NCBI RefSeq assembly: GCF_011927785.1
Contig: NZ_JAATJK010000001.1
Location: forward strand, 868,001 to 932,000
DNA from: Micromonospora profundi
Lineage (GTDB): Bacteria > Actinomycetota > Actinomycetes > Mycobacteriales > Micromonosporaceae
DNA: 64,000 bases
Direction: 5' to 3'
A program made the position numbers and the translations under genes. Each line of letters opens with the position of its first letter. The first letter of the stretch is position 1. The notes beneath the pieces are model-generated. The model had not been told where the DNA came from, made no database searches, and saw nothing but the letters and a program-made list of their open reading frames with translations. Below are positions 63,762 through 64,000 of this stretch, in pieces.

Positions 63762-64000
63762 TCAGGCGGGTGCGTGCGTCCGCAGCAGCTCGGCCACCGT
63801 GTTGCCGGTGGTCACCGGGTCGAGCGGGTGCACGAGCGTCCCCTCGACCTCGGCGTACGCGGCGAGCCATCGGTCGGCGGCGCGGGCGATCACCAGGCAG
63901 ACCGGGGGAGCGTCCTCCCGGTCGTCCTTGATCTGCCGGGCGATGCCGATGCCGCCGCCCGGGTTCGCCTCACCGTCGAGCAGCATGAGGTCGATCTCAT
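63762..64000 (-). CDS. Receiver-like regulatory protein, 5'-partial
   Basis: The frame is open to the right edge (EIDLMLLDGEANPGGGIGIARQIKDDREDAPPV and onward) and stops at 63762. It resembles the receiver fold of two-component regulators: the hydrophobic strand MLLD with an Asp at the phosphoacceptor position, then an Ala-rich helix and HPLDPVTTGNTVAELL. No DNA-binding domain follows, so it is a stand-alone receiver or a variant without output domain. The N-terminal third lies outside the window. Confidence 0.7.
   Translation of the reverse strand, partial: EIDLMLLDGEANPGGGIGIARQIKDDREDAPPVCLVIARAADRWLAAYAEVEGTLVHPLDPVTTGNTVAELLRTHAPA

Overview
The window reads as chromosome from a high-GC actinomycete. 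Micromonospora or a close relative is most likely: codon third positions are almost all G or C, GTG starts are common, and the T-box, Fe-S, cobalamin and cytochrome genes are of actinobacterial type. From memory, the gene order lipA, lipB, TIGR01777 epimerase, sucB/dlaT, pepA, gcvT, cobS, cobT, glycerate kinase, ErpA-like, adoK, ctaC, ctaF, trpD follows the M. tuberculosis Rv2218 to Rv2192 block. No tRNA, rRNA, IS element, prophage or CRISPR array was seen.

Left region (1-15.9 kb): part of an undescribed non-ribosomal peptide cluster with the logic of syringomycin and coronamic acid biosynthesis. It holds the 3' end of an NRPS (A-PCP-C plus a degenerate A domain) and two SyrB2-type Fe(II)/2-oxoglutarate halogenases, each with His-Gln-Ala in place of His-x-Asp. 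It also has a stand-alone A domain with the textbook threonine code (DFWNIGMVHK), two free carrier proteins, two SyrC/CmaE-like acyltransferases with Cys nucleophiles, and two paralogous divergent P450s. A threonine-dehydratase-like enzyme, a GNAT and an SDR without its catalytic Tyr and Lys complete it. The natural reading is that Thr is adenylated, loaded on a free carrier, chlorinated at C4 and moved to the assembly line. The second halogenase, carrier and acyltransferase imply a second chlorination or transfer step.

Middle region (15.9-25.4 kb): two multispanning glycosyltransferase-like membrane proteins, lipoate genes lipA and lipB, and between them an archaeal-type aspartyl-tRNA synthetase. 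The synthetase sits behind a clear translational T-box (specifier GAC) and carries a one-base frameshift in a G run. A secreted PHB-depolymerase-type esterase and a TIGR01777 epimerase follow. From 25.4 to 32.4 kb lies an accessory block of redox enzymes and regulators (deleted nitroreductase remnant, SDR/TetR pair with twin operators, AKR/MerR pair with a 20-bp palindrome, LLM-class oxidoreductase, LtrA, SDR).

Right region (32.5-64 kb): housekeeping genes. They are sucB-lpdA, pepA, gcvT, a cobU-cobT fusion with cobS, an M50 protease, an AKR, a 1580-residue WG-repeat protein, an XRE-cupin regulator divergent from azlCD, murA, nadA, glycerate kinase, an ErpA-like protein, adenosine kinase, a tusA/cysteine desulfurase pair, ctaC-ctaF, trpD, and a partial receiver-like gene running off the right edge.
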